From Microbacterium lacus (lineage in GTDB: Bacteria; Actinomycetota; Actinomycetes; Actinomycetales; Microbacteriaceae): 64,000 nt of DNA. Every line of letters begins with the position of its first letter. Positions within the stretch are counted from its first letter, which is position 1. Positions 17,492 to 24,397 of this stretch are shown in pieces. The notes beneath the pieces were generated by a model that was not told where the DNA came from, did no database searches, and was given only the letters and a program-made list of their open reading frames with translations. Made by a program: the position numbers and the translations under genes. Location: positions 2,232,001 to 2,296,000 of the forward strand of contig NZ_BAAAPK010000001.1 in the NCBI RefSeq assembly GCF_039531105.1, read 5' to 3'.

Positions 17492-18657
17492 CCATCGAAC
17501 CGCACGCGTCCGCCCTCGAGGACGCCGTCCGACGCGCCGTCGGCGCCGTGAGCGATCCCGAACTGCGCCGCCCGCTCGCCGAGCTCGGCATGCTCCGCGA
17601 CATCGCGGTCGACCGGGGTCGCGCCCGGGTCGGGATCGCGCTCACGATCGTCGGCTGCCCGGCCGCCGAGCGCATCGCCTCGGACGTGCGTGCTGCGGCG
17701 GCGTCCGTCTCGGGCGTCGACGACGTCGAACTCGAGATCGGGGTCATGTCACCGGCTGAACGACGCGACCTGACCGAGCGACTCCGCGAGGGGCGTCCCG
17801 CGCGGCAGATGCCGTTCGGCCCCGACTCGCTCACGCGCGTGATCGCGGTCACGAGCGGCAAGGGCGGGGTGGGCAAGTCCACCCTCACCGCGAACCTCGC
17901 CGTCGCACTCGCTGCGCGAGGACTCTCGGTGGGTCTGGTCGATGCCGACGTGCACGGCTTCTCGATCCCCGGACTTCTCGGGCTCGTGGATGCCGAGGGC
18001 GCGGTGCCGCAGCCGACCCGGCTCGACGACCTCATGCTGCCGCCGATCGCGCACGACGTGAAGGTCATCTCGATCGGTATGTTCCTGCAGTCCCGCGCGG
18101 GCGACGCGCCCGTCGGTGCCGTGGCGTGGCGCGGCCCCATGCTCCACCGCACGGTCACGCAATTCCTCACCGATGTCTTCTTCGGCGACCTGGACGTACT
18201 GCTGCTGGACATGCCGCCCGGCACGGGTGACATCGCGATCTCGGTGGGACAGCTTCTCCCCCACGCCGACGTGATCGTCGTCACCACGCCGCAGAGCGCC
18301 GCCGCGGACGTCGCGGTGCGCAGCGGTCTCGTCGCACGCCAGACCGGGCAGCGCGTGATCGGTGTCGTCGAGAACATGGCTGCGCTCACGCTCCCTGACG
18401 GCACGGTGATGGACCTCTTCGGCTCCGGCGGGGGCCTGAGGGTCGCCGAGACGCTGTCGGATGCGGCGCACGACGTGCCGCTCCTGGCGTCCGTCCCGTT
18501 GAGTCCCGCGCTCCGCGCGGATGCCGACGACGGCCGCCCGGTGGTGATCGCACACCCCGACGACCCCGCGGCGCAGCAGATCGATGCCCTGGCTGCGATT
18601 CTCGCCGCGCAGCCCCGAGGGCTTGCGCGTCGCTCGCTCCCCTTCAGCGCGGGGTGA
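17488..18657 (+). CDS. Mrp/NBP35-family P-loop ATPase, iron-sulfur carrier-like
   Basis: A 389-residue protein with an N-terminal DUF59/MIP18 domain (about 1-90) and a C-terminal deviant Walker A ATPase: TSGKGGVGKST at about 121-131, DADVHGFSIP, then DMPPGTGD. Family members carry and insert Fe-S clusters as dimers, usually using a CxxC near the C-terminus. Here the corresponding segment reads ENMAALTLPDGTVMDLFG, with no cysteines, so canonical bridging of a cluster is doubtful. GTG at 17488 overlaps the DUF1003 stop. It converges on tatB with 6 bases between the stops. Confidence 0.92.
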   Translation: MTIEPHASALEDAVRRAVGAVSDPELRRPLAELGMLRDIAVDRGRARVGIALTIVGCPAAERIASDVRAAAASVSGVDDVELEIGVMSPAERRDLTERLREGRPARQMPFGPDSLTRVIAVTSGKGGVGKSTLTANLAVALAARGLSVGLVDADVHGFSIPGLLGLVDAEGAVPQPTRLDDLMLPPIAHDVKVISIGMFLQSRAGDAPVGAVAWRGPMLHRTVTQFLTDVFFGDLDVLLLDMPPGTGDIAISVGQLLPHADVIVVTTPQSAAADVAVRSGLVARQTGQRVIGVVENMAALTLPDGTVMDLFGSGGGLRVAETLSDAAHDVPLLASVPLSPALRADADDGRPVVIAHPDDPAAQQIDALAAILAAQPRGLARRSLPFSAG

Positions 18658-18663
18658 GCCGGA

Positions 18664-19053
18664 TCAGGTCGCTTCGTCGTCGAACGGCGGCGGGTTCTCG
18701 GCGGTGAAGGGCATGATCGCGCTCTGCGGCTTCGTGAACGCCGCCGCCGTGGTGACGGCCGCAGCCGCACCGGCGGCGCGCACCGTCGGGACCGGCGCGT
18801 CATCCAGCAGCGCTTCGCGGATGATCCGGCGCGGATCGTACTGACGCGGGTCGAGCGTGCGCCAGTCGACGTCGTCGAAGTCCGCGCCCATCTCGTCCTT
18901 CATCCGCGTCTTCGCGGTCGTGACGTACTCCTTCGCCTTCTTGGCGACCTTCGTCAGGCTCTCCACATAGCGCGGCAGCCGCTCGGGTCCGATCAGGAGC
19001 CCCGCGACCAATCCGATCAGCAGAAGCTTCTCGATCGTGAGCCCGAAGAACAT
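18664..19053 (-). CDS. tatB: Sec-independent protein translocase TatB-like protein
   Basis: A 129-residue protein with the Tat pilin-like layout: a very short N-terminus, one membrane helix (MFFGLTIEKLLLIGLVAG), the hinge LLIGPERLPRY, an amphipathic helix (YVESLTKVAKKAKEYVTTAKTRMKDEM) and a variable Ala-rich tail. It would help recognise twin-arginine signal peptides for export of folded proteins. The hinge and the longer helix point to TatB rather than TatA. No tatA or tatC is in the window. ATG at 19053 is preceded at 6 bases by TAATCT. In mycobacteria tatB also lies near mrp and the O-methyltransferase. Confidence 0.88.
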   Translation of the reverse strand: MFFGLTIEKLLLIGLVAGLLIGPERLPRYVESLTKVAKKAKEYVTTAKTRMKDEMGADFDDVDWRTLDPRQYDPRRIIREALLDDAPVPTVRAAGAAAAVTTAAAFTKPQSAIMPFTAENPPPFDDEAT

Positions 19054-19059
19054 GCACTC

Positions 19060-19065
19060 AGATTA
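19060..19065 (-). promoter_or_regulatory. Putative -10 box (TAATCT), leaderless promoter of tatB
   Basis: TAATCT on the minus strand ends 6 bases before the ATG at 19053; no ribosome binding site lies between them. Confidence 0.5.
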
Positions 19066-19125
19066 CCGCCGCGCCTGAGCGGTCGACGCCGCACCGGCCC
19101 GTACGCTGAGGGGGAAGGAGCACCT

Positions 19126-19761
19126 ATGGCCGAGCACGACGCGAACCACCGCTTCGCCGCGGAGGCGACGGTCGAACCCGACCACATCGTCCGCGCCCGA
19201 GCACACGCACTCGAACTGGGGGCATCGCCGATCAGCGCGCCGGTCGGCGCGCAGTGCGCGGTGATCGCCGCCGCGTCGCGCGCCCTGAACATCGTCGAGA
19301 TCGGCACGGGTGCCGGGGTGTCGGGGCTGTGGCTCCTGTACGGCTCGCCGCGTGCGACGCTCACGACGATCGACAGCGAACCCGAGCACTTGGGTGCCGC
19401 CCGGCAGTCTTTCGCCGAAGCCCGCATCCCCCCAGCCCGCGCGCGCTTCATCACGGGCCGCGCCGCGGATGTCCTGCCGCGCATGAACGAGGCGTCGTAC
19501 GACATCGTGCTGGTGGATGCCGATCCCGAGGGTGTCATCGAGTACGTCGAGCATGGTCTCCGCCTCGTGCGCGCCGGCGGCACGGTGCTCGTGCCGCGGG
19601 TCCTGGGCAACGGTGCAGTGGCGGATCCGGTGCGGCGCGACCGCGTCACCGCCGCGTACCGGTCGCTCATCCACGAGACGCAGTCCTCACCCGCCGTGAT
19701 CGGCGCGCTGTCCATCGTGGGTGAAGGACTCCTTCAGCTCACGACGCGCCCCTCGGAATGA
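19126..19761 (+). CDS. SAM-dependent O-methyltransferase (catechol/caffeoyl-CoA type)
   Basis: A 211-residue class I methyltransferase. SAM-binding motifs are EIGTGAGVSGLWLLYG, TTIDSEPEHLGAARQSF and YDIVLVDADPEG, with a GGTVLVPRVLGNG segment. The family methylates phenolic hydroxyls of small molecules; the substrate is unknown. The ATG has GAAGGAG upstream and a TACGCT -10-like box further up, so this gene has a short leader, unlike its divergent neighbour tatB. Relative of mycobacterial Rv1220c in the same neighbourhood. A hairpin terminator follows its stop. Confidence 0.9.
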   Translation: MAEHDANHRFAAEATVEPDHIVRARAHALELGASPISAPVGAQCAVIAAASRALNIVEIGTGAGVSGLWLLYGSPRATLTTIDSEPEHLGAARQSFAEARIPPARARFITGRAADVLPRMNEASYDIVLVDADPEGVIEYVEHGLRLVRAGGTVLVPRVLGNGAVADPVRRDRVTAAYRSLIHETQSSPAVIGALSIVGEGLLQLTTRPSE

Positions 19762-19769
19762 GAACACGA

Positions 19770-19793
19770 ACGGCCGGTCCGAAGACCGGCCGT
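19770..19793. terminator. Hairpin terminator between convergent genes
   Basis: Perfect 10-base arms, ACGGCCGGTC at 19770-19779 and its complement at 19784-19793, with a CGAA tetraloop. Located between the O-methyltransferase gene and the convergent DUF3117 gene. Confidence 0.85.
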
Positions 19794-19809
19794 CAGGCGT
19801 GAGAGATGC

Positions 19810-19983
19810 TCAGGCGGGGTTCACGACTCCGCCCAGCACGTCGTAGAGCTCCTTGGCCTCAGCGTCGTTCACGGAGACGACCAGGCGCCCCCCACCCTCG
19901 AGCGGAACGCGCACGATGATGAGGCGACCTTCCTTCACGGCCTCCATCGGCCCGTCTCCGGTTCTCGGCTTCATGGCTGCCAT
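19810..19983 (-). CDS. DUF3117 family small protein
   Basis: A 57-residue protein beginning MAAMKPRTGDGPMEAVKEGR, the typical opening of the actinobacterial DUF3117 family, then LIIVRVPLEGGGRLVVSVNDAEAKEL. Predicted small beta-rich soluble protein; function unknown. ATG at 19983 has GAAAGGGAG upstream at good spacing. It stands alone between the O-methyltransferase terminator and the mannosyltransferase gene. Confidence 0.9.
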   Translation of the reverse strand: MAAMKPRTGDGPMEAVKEGRLIIVRVPLEGGGRLVVSVNDAEAKELYDVLGGVVNPA

Positions 19984-20076
19984 CGTGGCTCCCTTTCGTC
20001 GTAGTCTGCATGTCAAGTTTATCCCGCCGGCCGGACACGGGCTAACGCGCGCGTGTTGGCCGGCGTCGCATCGCCG

Positions 20077-21303
20077 TCAGGGAATCTGCCAGTACGTGTT
20101 GCCGAGTCCGTACATGTTGTAGATCCACCACCACTGTCCGAGCAGGCACAGCCCCAGGATCGACACCCGCCACCAGACCGATCGGGGCACCGCCACAGCA
20201 CCCCACAGGGGCGACAGAAGCAGCAGGAGCCGGAAGATGCTCGACTGCGGGAAGAACACCGCCAACAGGTACAGCAGATAGGACGCCGACCACAGCCGGA
20301 TCTCCGGACCCATCCGACGCACGTGCGGCTCGAAGAGCAGCAGCGCGGCGACCGCGACGATCGATGCCGCGAGGGCGATGTAGCCGGTGATGGCTCCGAG
20401 ACCCCACGAGGCGAACCAGAAGCCGGCGCCCTGCACGAATCCTTCGAAGGGCACGAACCCGGCGGAGGCCTCGCCCAACCAGTTGCGCCGCCAGGCGAGT
20501 TCGGTGGCCAGGTACGCGCCGGGATCCCCGGTGACCGCACCGGCGATGACCTGCCAGGAGAACCCCGTCACGGCCGCAAGGAGCCCCAGCGCGACGATGT
20601 GGACGACCTCGCGGACGCGCAGGGGCTCCGAGCGCCGGGAGAACCACCGCCAGATTCCGAACAGGGCGAGGAACAGCGCGAATGCCAGCACCCCCGGGCG
20701 GGTGAAGGCCATGAGGGGCACGAGCGCATACAGCCACGCATACCGGCGCCGCATCACCGACCACAGTGCGAGGAGGAGCCACAGCAGGAACAGCGCCTCG
20801 GCGTAGCCGACCTGGAACATCGCCGCGAGCGGTGCGCACGCGAAGAACACGACGGCCCACATCGCCGCATCCTCCTCGGCCCGCATGCGGACGATCCGGT
20901 AGAGCACGAGGCAGCCCAGGTAACCGGCGACGAGGGAGATGACGACCGCTCCGGCACCCCAGGATCCAAGCGGCAGACCCAGCGCTTTCCCGAGGTATGC
21001 GTAGACCGGCATGAAAGCCCACTGGTTCTCCGCGACCTGGCCGGACTCGGTGAGCGGCAGTTCGGAGGGATAGCCGTTCTCCGCGAGATACCAGTACCAC
21101 TGGGCATCCCACCCGAGTGCGAACCGCCCCAGATCAGCGTCCTGGCCGAACCGGGACGCCGGGCCGGACAGCTGACCCGCCAGCAGGAGGAACGCCGTCG
21201 TCACGACGCGCGCACCCAGATACAGGATGCCGATCCGCAGCGCCGCCGGGACCGAAGCCCATCGGCCGGCACCCGCCGCGGATGTCAGGGCGCGCTCAAC
21301 CAC
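20077..21303 (-). CDS. Integral membrane mannosyltransferase-like protein (PIG-V/GT-C type)
   Basis: A 408-residue protein with about ten transmembrane segments. The first outside loop carries GWDAQWYWYLAENGYP, the acidic-plus-GYP pattern of GT-C/PIG-V type glycosyltransferases that use polyprenyl-phosphate sugars. A second feature is the long loop after FSWQVIAG with AYLATELAWRRNW. It probably adds a sugar to a cell-envelope glycan or lipid. The likely start is GTG at 21303, which overlaps the end of dapE by 19 bases; no ATG lies near the first helix. Alternative: another DUF2029-like membrane glycosyltransferase. Donor and acceptor cannot be told. Confidence 0.82.
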   Translation of the reverse strand: MVERALTSAAGAGRWASVPAALRIGILYLGARVVTTAFLLLAGQLSGPASRFGQDADLGRFALGWDAQWYWYLAENGYPSELPLTESGQVAENQWAFMPVYAYLGKALGLPLGSWGAGAVVISLVAGYLGCLVLYRIVRMRAEEDAAMWAVVFFACAPLAAMFQVGYAEALFLLWLLLALWSVMRRRYAWLYALVPLMAFTRPGVLAFALFLALFGIWRWFSRRSEPLRVREVVHIVALGLLAAVTGFSWQVIAGAVTGDPGAYLATELAWRRNWLGEASAGFVPFEGFVQGAGFWFASWGLGAITGYIALAASIVAVAALLLFEPHVRRMGPEIRLWSASYLLYLLAVFFPQSSIFRLLLLLSPLWGAVAVPRSVWWRVSILGLCLLGQWWWIYNMYGLGNTYWQIP

Positions 21304-22361
21304 GCCCGCAGTCCGCGCTCGACGTCGACGATCTGAGCGAGCGGCACGCGCTCCTGGTCGTGATGCGCCAGATGGGGGTCGCCGGGTCCGTAGTTGACCG
21401 CGGGTACACCCATCGCCGAGAATCGCGCGACGTCCGTCCAGCCGTACTTCGGTCGGGCCTCGGCGCCGACCGCTGCCACGAACTCCTGCGCGAGGGAGGC
21501 ATCCAGCCCGGGTCGCGCACCGGCGGCGACGTCGATCACGTCGACCTCGAACCCCGCGAACACGTCCCGCACATGGCGTTCGGCATCCTCCGTCGACCTG
21601 CTCGGCGCGAAGCGGTAGTTCACCTCGATCTCGCACAGGTCGGGGATCACGTTGCCCGCGACACCCCCGCCGATGCGGACAGCGTTGAGCCCCTCCCGGT
21701 ACACGAGTCCGTCGACCGGAACCTCTCGCGGACGGTACTCGGCGAGGCGACTGAGCACCGGCGCCGCCCGGTGGATCGCGTTCTCGCCGATCCATGCACG
21801 CGCACTGTGCGAACGCACGCCGTGCGTGCGCACGATCACGCGCATGTTGCCGTTGCAGCCGCCCTCGACCGCGCCGCCCGTCGGCTCGCCGAGGATCGCG
21901 AAGTCGCCGGCGAACAGGTCGGGCCGAGTGCGGGCCAGCCGTGTCAGTCCGTTGAGGTCGGCGTCGACCTCTTCGTGGTCGTACCACATCCAGGTGATGT
22001 CGATCCGGGGGTCGGTGAACTCTGCGGCGAGCTTGAGCTGCACCGCCACCCCCGCCTTCATGTCGACCGTGCCGCGCCCCCACAGGACCGCCTCGCCGTC
22101 GACGTGCTCTTCTCGGGTCGGCAGGTTGTCGTTGATCGGCACCGTGTCGATGTGACCGGCGATCACGACGCGCTGCGGTCGCCCGAGCATCGTGCGGGCA
22201 ACGATCGTGTCACCGTCCCGGAAGACCTCCAGGTGATCGAGCGGACGCACGGCCGCATCGATGAGATCGGCCAGAGTCGTCTCGTCGCCGGACACGCTCG
22301 GCACGTCGCAGATCGCCCGGGTGATGTCGATCGAGCTCGCGGTCAGATCCAGCGTCGGCAT
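21285..22361 (-). CDS. dapE: Succinyl-diaminopimelate desuccinylase
   Basis: A 358-residue M20-family metalloamidase that removes succinate from N-succinyl-LL-diaminopimelate in lysine and peptidoglycan precursor synthesis. Metal and catalytic motifs are [21 protein letters not shown] and MWYDHEEVD (the last replaces the more usual DEE), with a C-terminal HHDQERVP. The dimerisation domain lies in the middle. ATG at 22361 has TAGGAT ending 6 bases upstream. It is divergent from dapD with 62 bases between starts, so the two dap steps share a control region. Confidence 0.94.
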   Translation of the reverse strand: MPTLDLTASSIDITRAICDVPSVSGDETTLADLIDAAVRPLDHLEVFRDGDTIVARTMLGRPQRVVIAGHIDTVPINDNLPTREEHVDGEAVLWGRGTVDMKAGVAVQLKLAAEFTDPRIDITWMWYDHEEVDADLNGLTRLARTRPDLFAGDFAILGEPTGGAVEGGCNGNMRVIVRTHGVRSHSARAWIGENAIHRAAPVLSRLAEYRPREVPVDGLVYREGLNAVRIGGGVAGNVIPDLCEIEVNYRFAPSRSTEDAERHVRDVFAGFEVDVIDVAAGARPGLDASLAQEFVAAVGAEARPKYGWTDVARFSAMGVPAVNYGPGDPHLAHHDQERVPLAQIVDVERGLRAWLSAP

Positions 22362-22367
22362 CCTTCG

Positions 22368-22373
22368 ATCCTA
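22368..22373 (-). promoter_or_regulatory. Putative -10 box (TAGGAT) of dapE
   Basis: TAGGAT on the minus strand is followed by CGAAGG and the dapE ATG. The 6-base gap points to leaderless transcription, though GAAGG could serve as a ribosome site if transcription began further up. Confidence 0.45.
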
Positions 22374-22411
22374 GCGTCGGGGCCGGGACGGGCCCCGGGT
22401 CCGGGTGCCGG

Positions 22412-22417
22412 TACCGT
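22412..22417 (+). promoter_or_regulatory. Putative -10 box (TACCGT) of dapD
   Basis: TACCGT ends 6 bases before the dapD ATG at 22424, matching the leaderless pattern seen across the window. Confidence 0.45.
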
Positions 22418-22423
22418 GGTGAC

Positions 22424-23380
22424 ATGAGCGACGAGCGTTGGGTGTGGGGCACCGGGCTGGTGACGACCGCCGAGAACGGGACGGTACTGGACACCTGGTT
22501 CCCCTCTCCCGAGATCGGGCGCATCCCGTTGGGTCTGGATCCCGCGATGCCCCCCGACGACCTCGACCGCCATGCGGTGCCCGACCCGCGCCGCGCGGTC
22601 ACGGTCGACACGATCACGATCGAGGTCGATCTGGACGCCGCACCGTCCTCGACGTCGGACGCGTACCTGCGGCTCCACGCGTTGTCGCACCGTCTCGTGG
22701 CGCCCAACGCCGTGAACCTCGACGGCATCTTCGGGCACCTCCCGAATGTCGCGTGGACGAACGCCGGACCGATGCATCCCGACGACGCCGCACGTCTGCG
22801 GCCGTTCCTCCTGCGCGACGGCATCCAGATCCAGGGGCTCGACAAGTTCCCCCGACTCCTGGACTATGTGAGTCTCCCCGGTGTCCGGATCGCCGATGCG
22901 TCGCGCGTCCGCCTGGGCGCGTACCTGTCCCCCGGCACCACCGTGATGCACGAGGGGTTCGTGAACTTCAACGCGGGCACGCTCGGCGCGTCGATGGTCG
23001 AGGGCCGCATCTCGCAGGGGGTCGTCGTCGGCGACGGCAGCGACATCGGCGGCGGCGCGTCGATCATGGGCACCTTGTCCGGCGGCGGGGCCCACCGTGT
23101 CGCCATCGGCGCGCGCACCCTGCTCGGGGCGAACGCGGGCGTGGGCATCTCGCTCGGTGACGACTGCGTCGTCGAGGCGGGGCTGTACGTGACGGCCGGT
23201 TCGAAGATCGTCCTGGCCGACGAGCCGGCCGGCCACGACGGCGCGCGTCGCAGCGTGAAGGGCGCGGAGCTCTCCGGGCGCGACGGCATCCTGTATCGGC
23301 GCAATTCGCTCACCGGCGCGATCGAGGCCGTCCGGAGGGTCGGCGTGGGAGTCACCCTGAACGACGCCCTGCACGCGTAA
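22424..23380 (+). CDS. dapD: 2,3,4,5-tetrahydropyridine-2,6-dicarboxylate N-succinyltransferase
   Basis: A 318-residue enzyme that succinylates tetrahydrodipicolinate in the succinylase branch of diaminopimelate synthesis. The C-terminal half is a left-handed beta helix of hexapeptide repeats, visible in [39 protein letters not shown] and [15 protein letters not shown]. The MVEGRISQG segment is typical of the actinobacterial DapD group. It acts as a trimer with succinyl-CoA. The divergent neighbour is dapE, and dapC is about 6 kb away, so the succinylase branch is essentially all here. Confidence 0.94.
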   Translation: MSDERWVWGTGLVTTAENGTVLDTWFPSPEIGRIPLGLDPAMPPDDLDRHAVPDPRRAVTVDTITIEVDLDAAPSSTSDAYLRLHALSHRLVAPNAVNLDGIFGHLPNVAWTNAGPMHPDDAARLRPFLLRDGIQIQGLDKFPRLLDYVSLPGVRIADASRVRLGAYLSPGTTVMHEGFVNFNAGTLGASMVEGRISQGVVVGDGSDIGGGASIMGTLSGGGAHRVAIGARTLLGANAGVGISLGDDCVVEAGLYVTAGSKIVLADEPAGHDGARRSVKGAELSGRDGILYRRNSLTGAIEAVRRVGVGVTLNDALHA

Positions 23381-23431
23381 AGTCGAGCCAGCACCGCCGG
23401 TGGGGCGGCGTGAGACAGGCAAGGGAGTCCC

Positions 23432-24328
23432 ATGGCCGCGCGAATGGCGAAGAAGCTGTACGAATCCGAGCTCATGGTTCTGCAGGCCAAGCTCGTGGAC
23501 ATGCAGGCGTGGGTCCAGGCGACGGGCGCACGCATCGTCGTGATCTTCGAGGGCCGCGATGCCGCCGGCAAGGGATCCACGATCAAGCGTGTGTCGGAGT
23601 ACCTGAATCCGCGCGTCACCCGCATCGTCGCCCTGAACACACCGAGCGAGCGCGACAAGACACGGTGGTACTTCCAGCGGTACGTCCCCCACCTCCCGGC
23701 TGCGGGCGAGATCGTGCTCATGGACCGGTCCTGGTACAACCGCGCCGGTGTCGAGCACGTGATGGGCTATTGCACGAGTGTGGAGTACCACCGCTTCCTG
23801 CATCAGACGCCGATCTTCGAGCGGATGCTGGTCGAGGACGGCATCATCCTCATCAAGTACTGGTTCAGCGTGTCCGACAAGGAGCAGGAGCGGCGCTTCC
23901 GCGACCGCGCGGACGACCCGATGCGTCGCTGGAAGCTGAGTCCGAACGATGTCCTGTCCATCACGAAGTGGGAGGACTACTCCCGCGCGAAGGACACGAT
24001 GTTCGTGCACACCGACATCCCCGAGGCGAAGTGGTGGGAGGTCGACAACGAGGACAAGCGCCGCGGTCGCATCAACACGATCGCGCACCTGCTCTCCCAG
24101 ATCCCGTACGAGGTCGTCGAGCGCGAAGAGGTCATCGTGCCCGAACGTCCGGCATCCGGCGGGTACGAACGACCGCCCCGTGACATGACCTCGACCGTCC
24201 CGGACTACGCGAAAGAGCTGGAGAAGCGCCACAAGGACGAGCGCGTCGCCTCCAAGAAGAGCAAGAAGGATCGCGAGGCGGACGCCGCGGACATCGCCGA
24301 GAAGGAAGAGGAGAAAGAGGGCCTCTGA
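23432..24328 (+). CDS. ppk2: Polyphosphate kinase 2 family protein
   Basis: A 298-residue class I-like PPK2, which transfers phosphate between polyphosphate and nucleoside diphosphates. Walker A is in FEGRDAAGKGSTIKR (about residues 39-53), the Walker B region is VLMDRSWYNRAGVE, and the lid carries KEQERRFRDRADDPMRRWKLS. The last 50 residues are a charged, lysine/glutamate-rich tail. The ATG has AGGGAG upstream. Its upstream neighbour is dapD with 51 bases between; TAAAGT over the dapD stop could be a -10. Direction (GTP or ATP formation versus polyphosphate synthesis) is not determined by sequence. Confidence 0.94.
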   Translation: MAARMAKKLYESELMVLQAKLVDMQAWVQATGARIVVIFEGRDAAGKGSTIKRVSEYLNPRVTRIVALNTPSERDKTRWYFQRYVPHLPAAGEIVLMDRSWYNRAGVEHVMGYCTSVEYHRFLHQTPIFERMLVEDGIILIKYWFSVSDKEQERRFRDRADDPMRRWKLSPNDVLSITKWEDYSRAKDTMFVHTDIPEAKWWEVDNEDKRRGRINTIAHLLSQIPYEVVEREEVIVPERPASGGYERPPRDMTSTVPDYAKELEKRHKDERVASKKSKKDREADAADIAEKEEEKEGL

Positions 24329-24358
24329 GCCGCCCTATCCCCCCGGTCGCGCTGGTGC

Positions 24359-24364
24359 CATAAT
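24359..24364 (+). promoter_or_regulatory. Possible -10 box (CATAAT) for the GMC oxidoreductase gene
   Basis: CATAAT is the best -10 match between the ppk2 stop and the GTG at 24398. The expected leader of about 25 bases holds the GGGGGAGG ribosome site. The -35 region is poor. Confidence 0.4.
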
Positions 24365-24397
24365 CCTCCCAGCGGCTGTCTCCGGGGGGAGGTCGGC

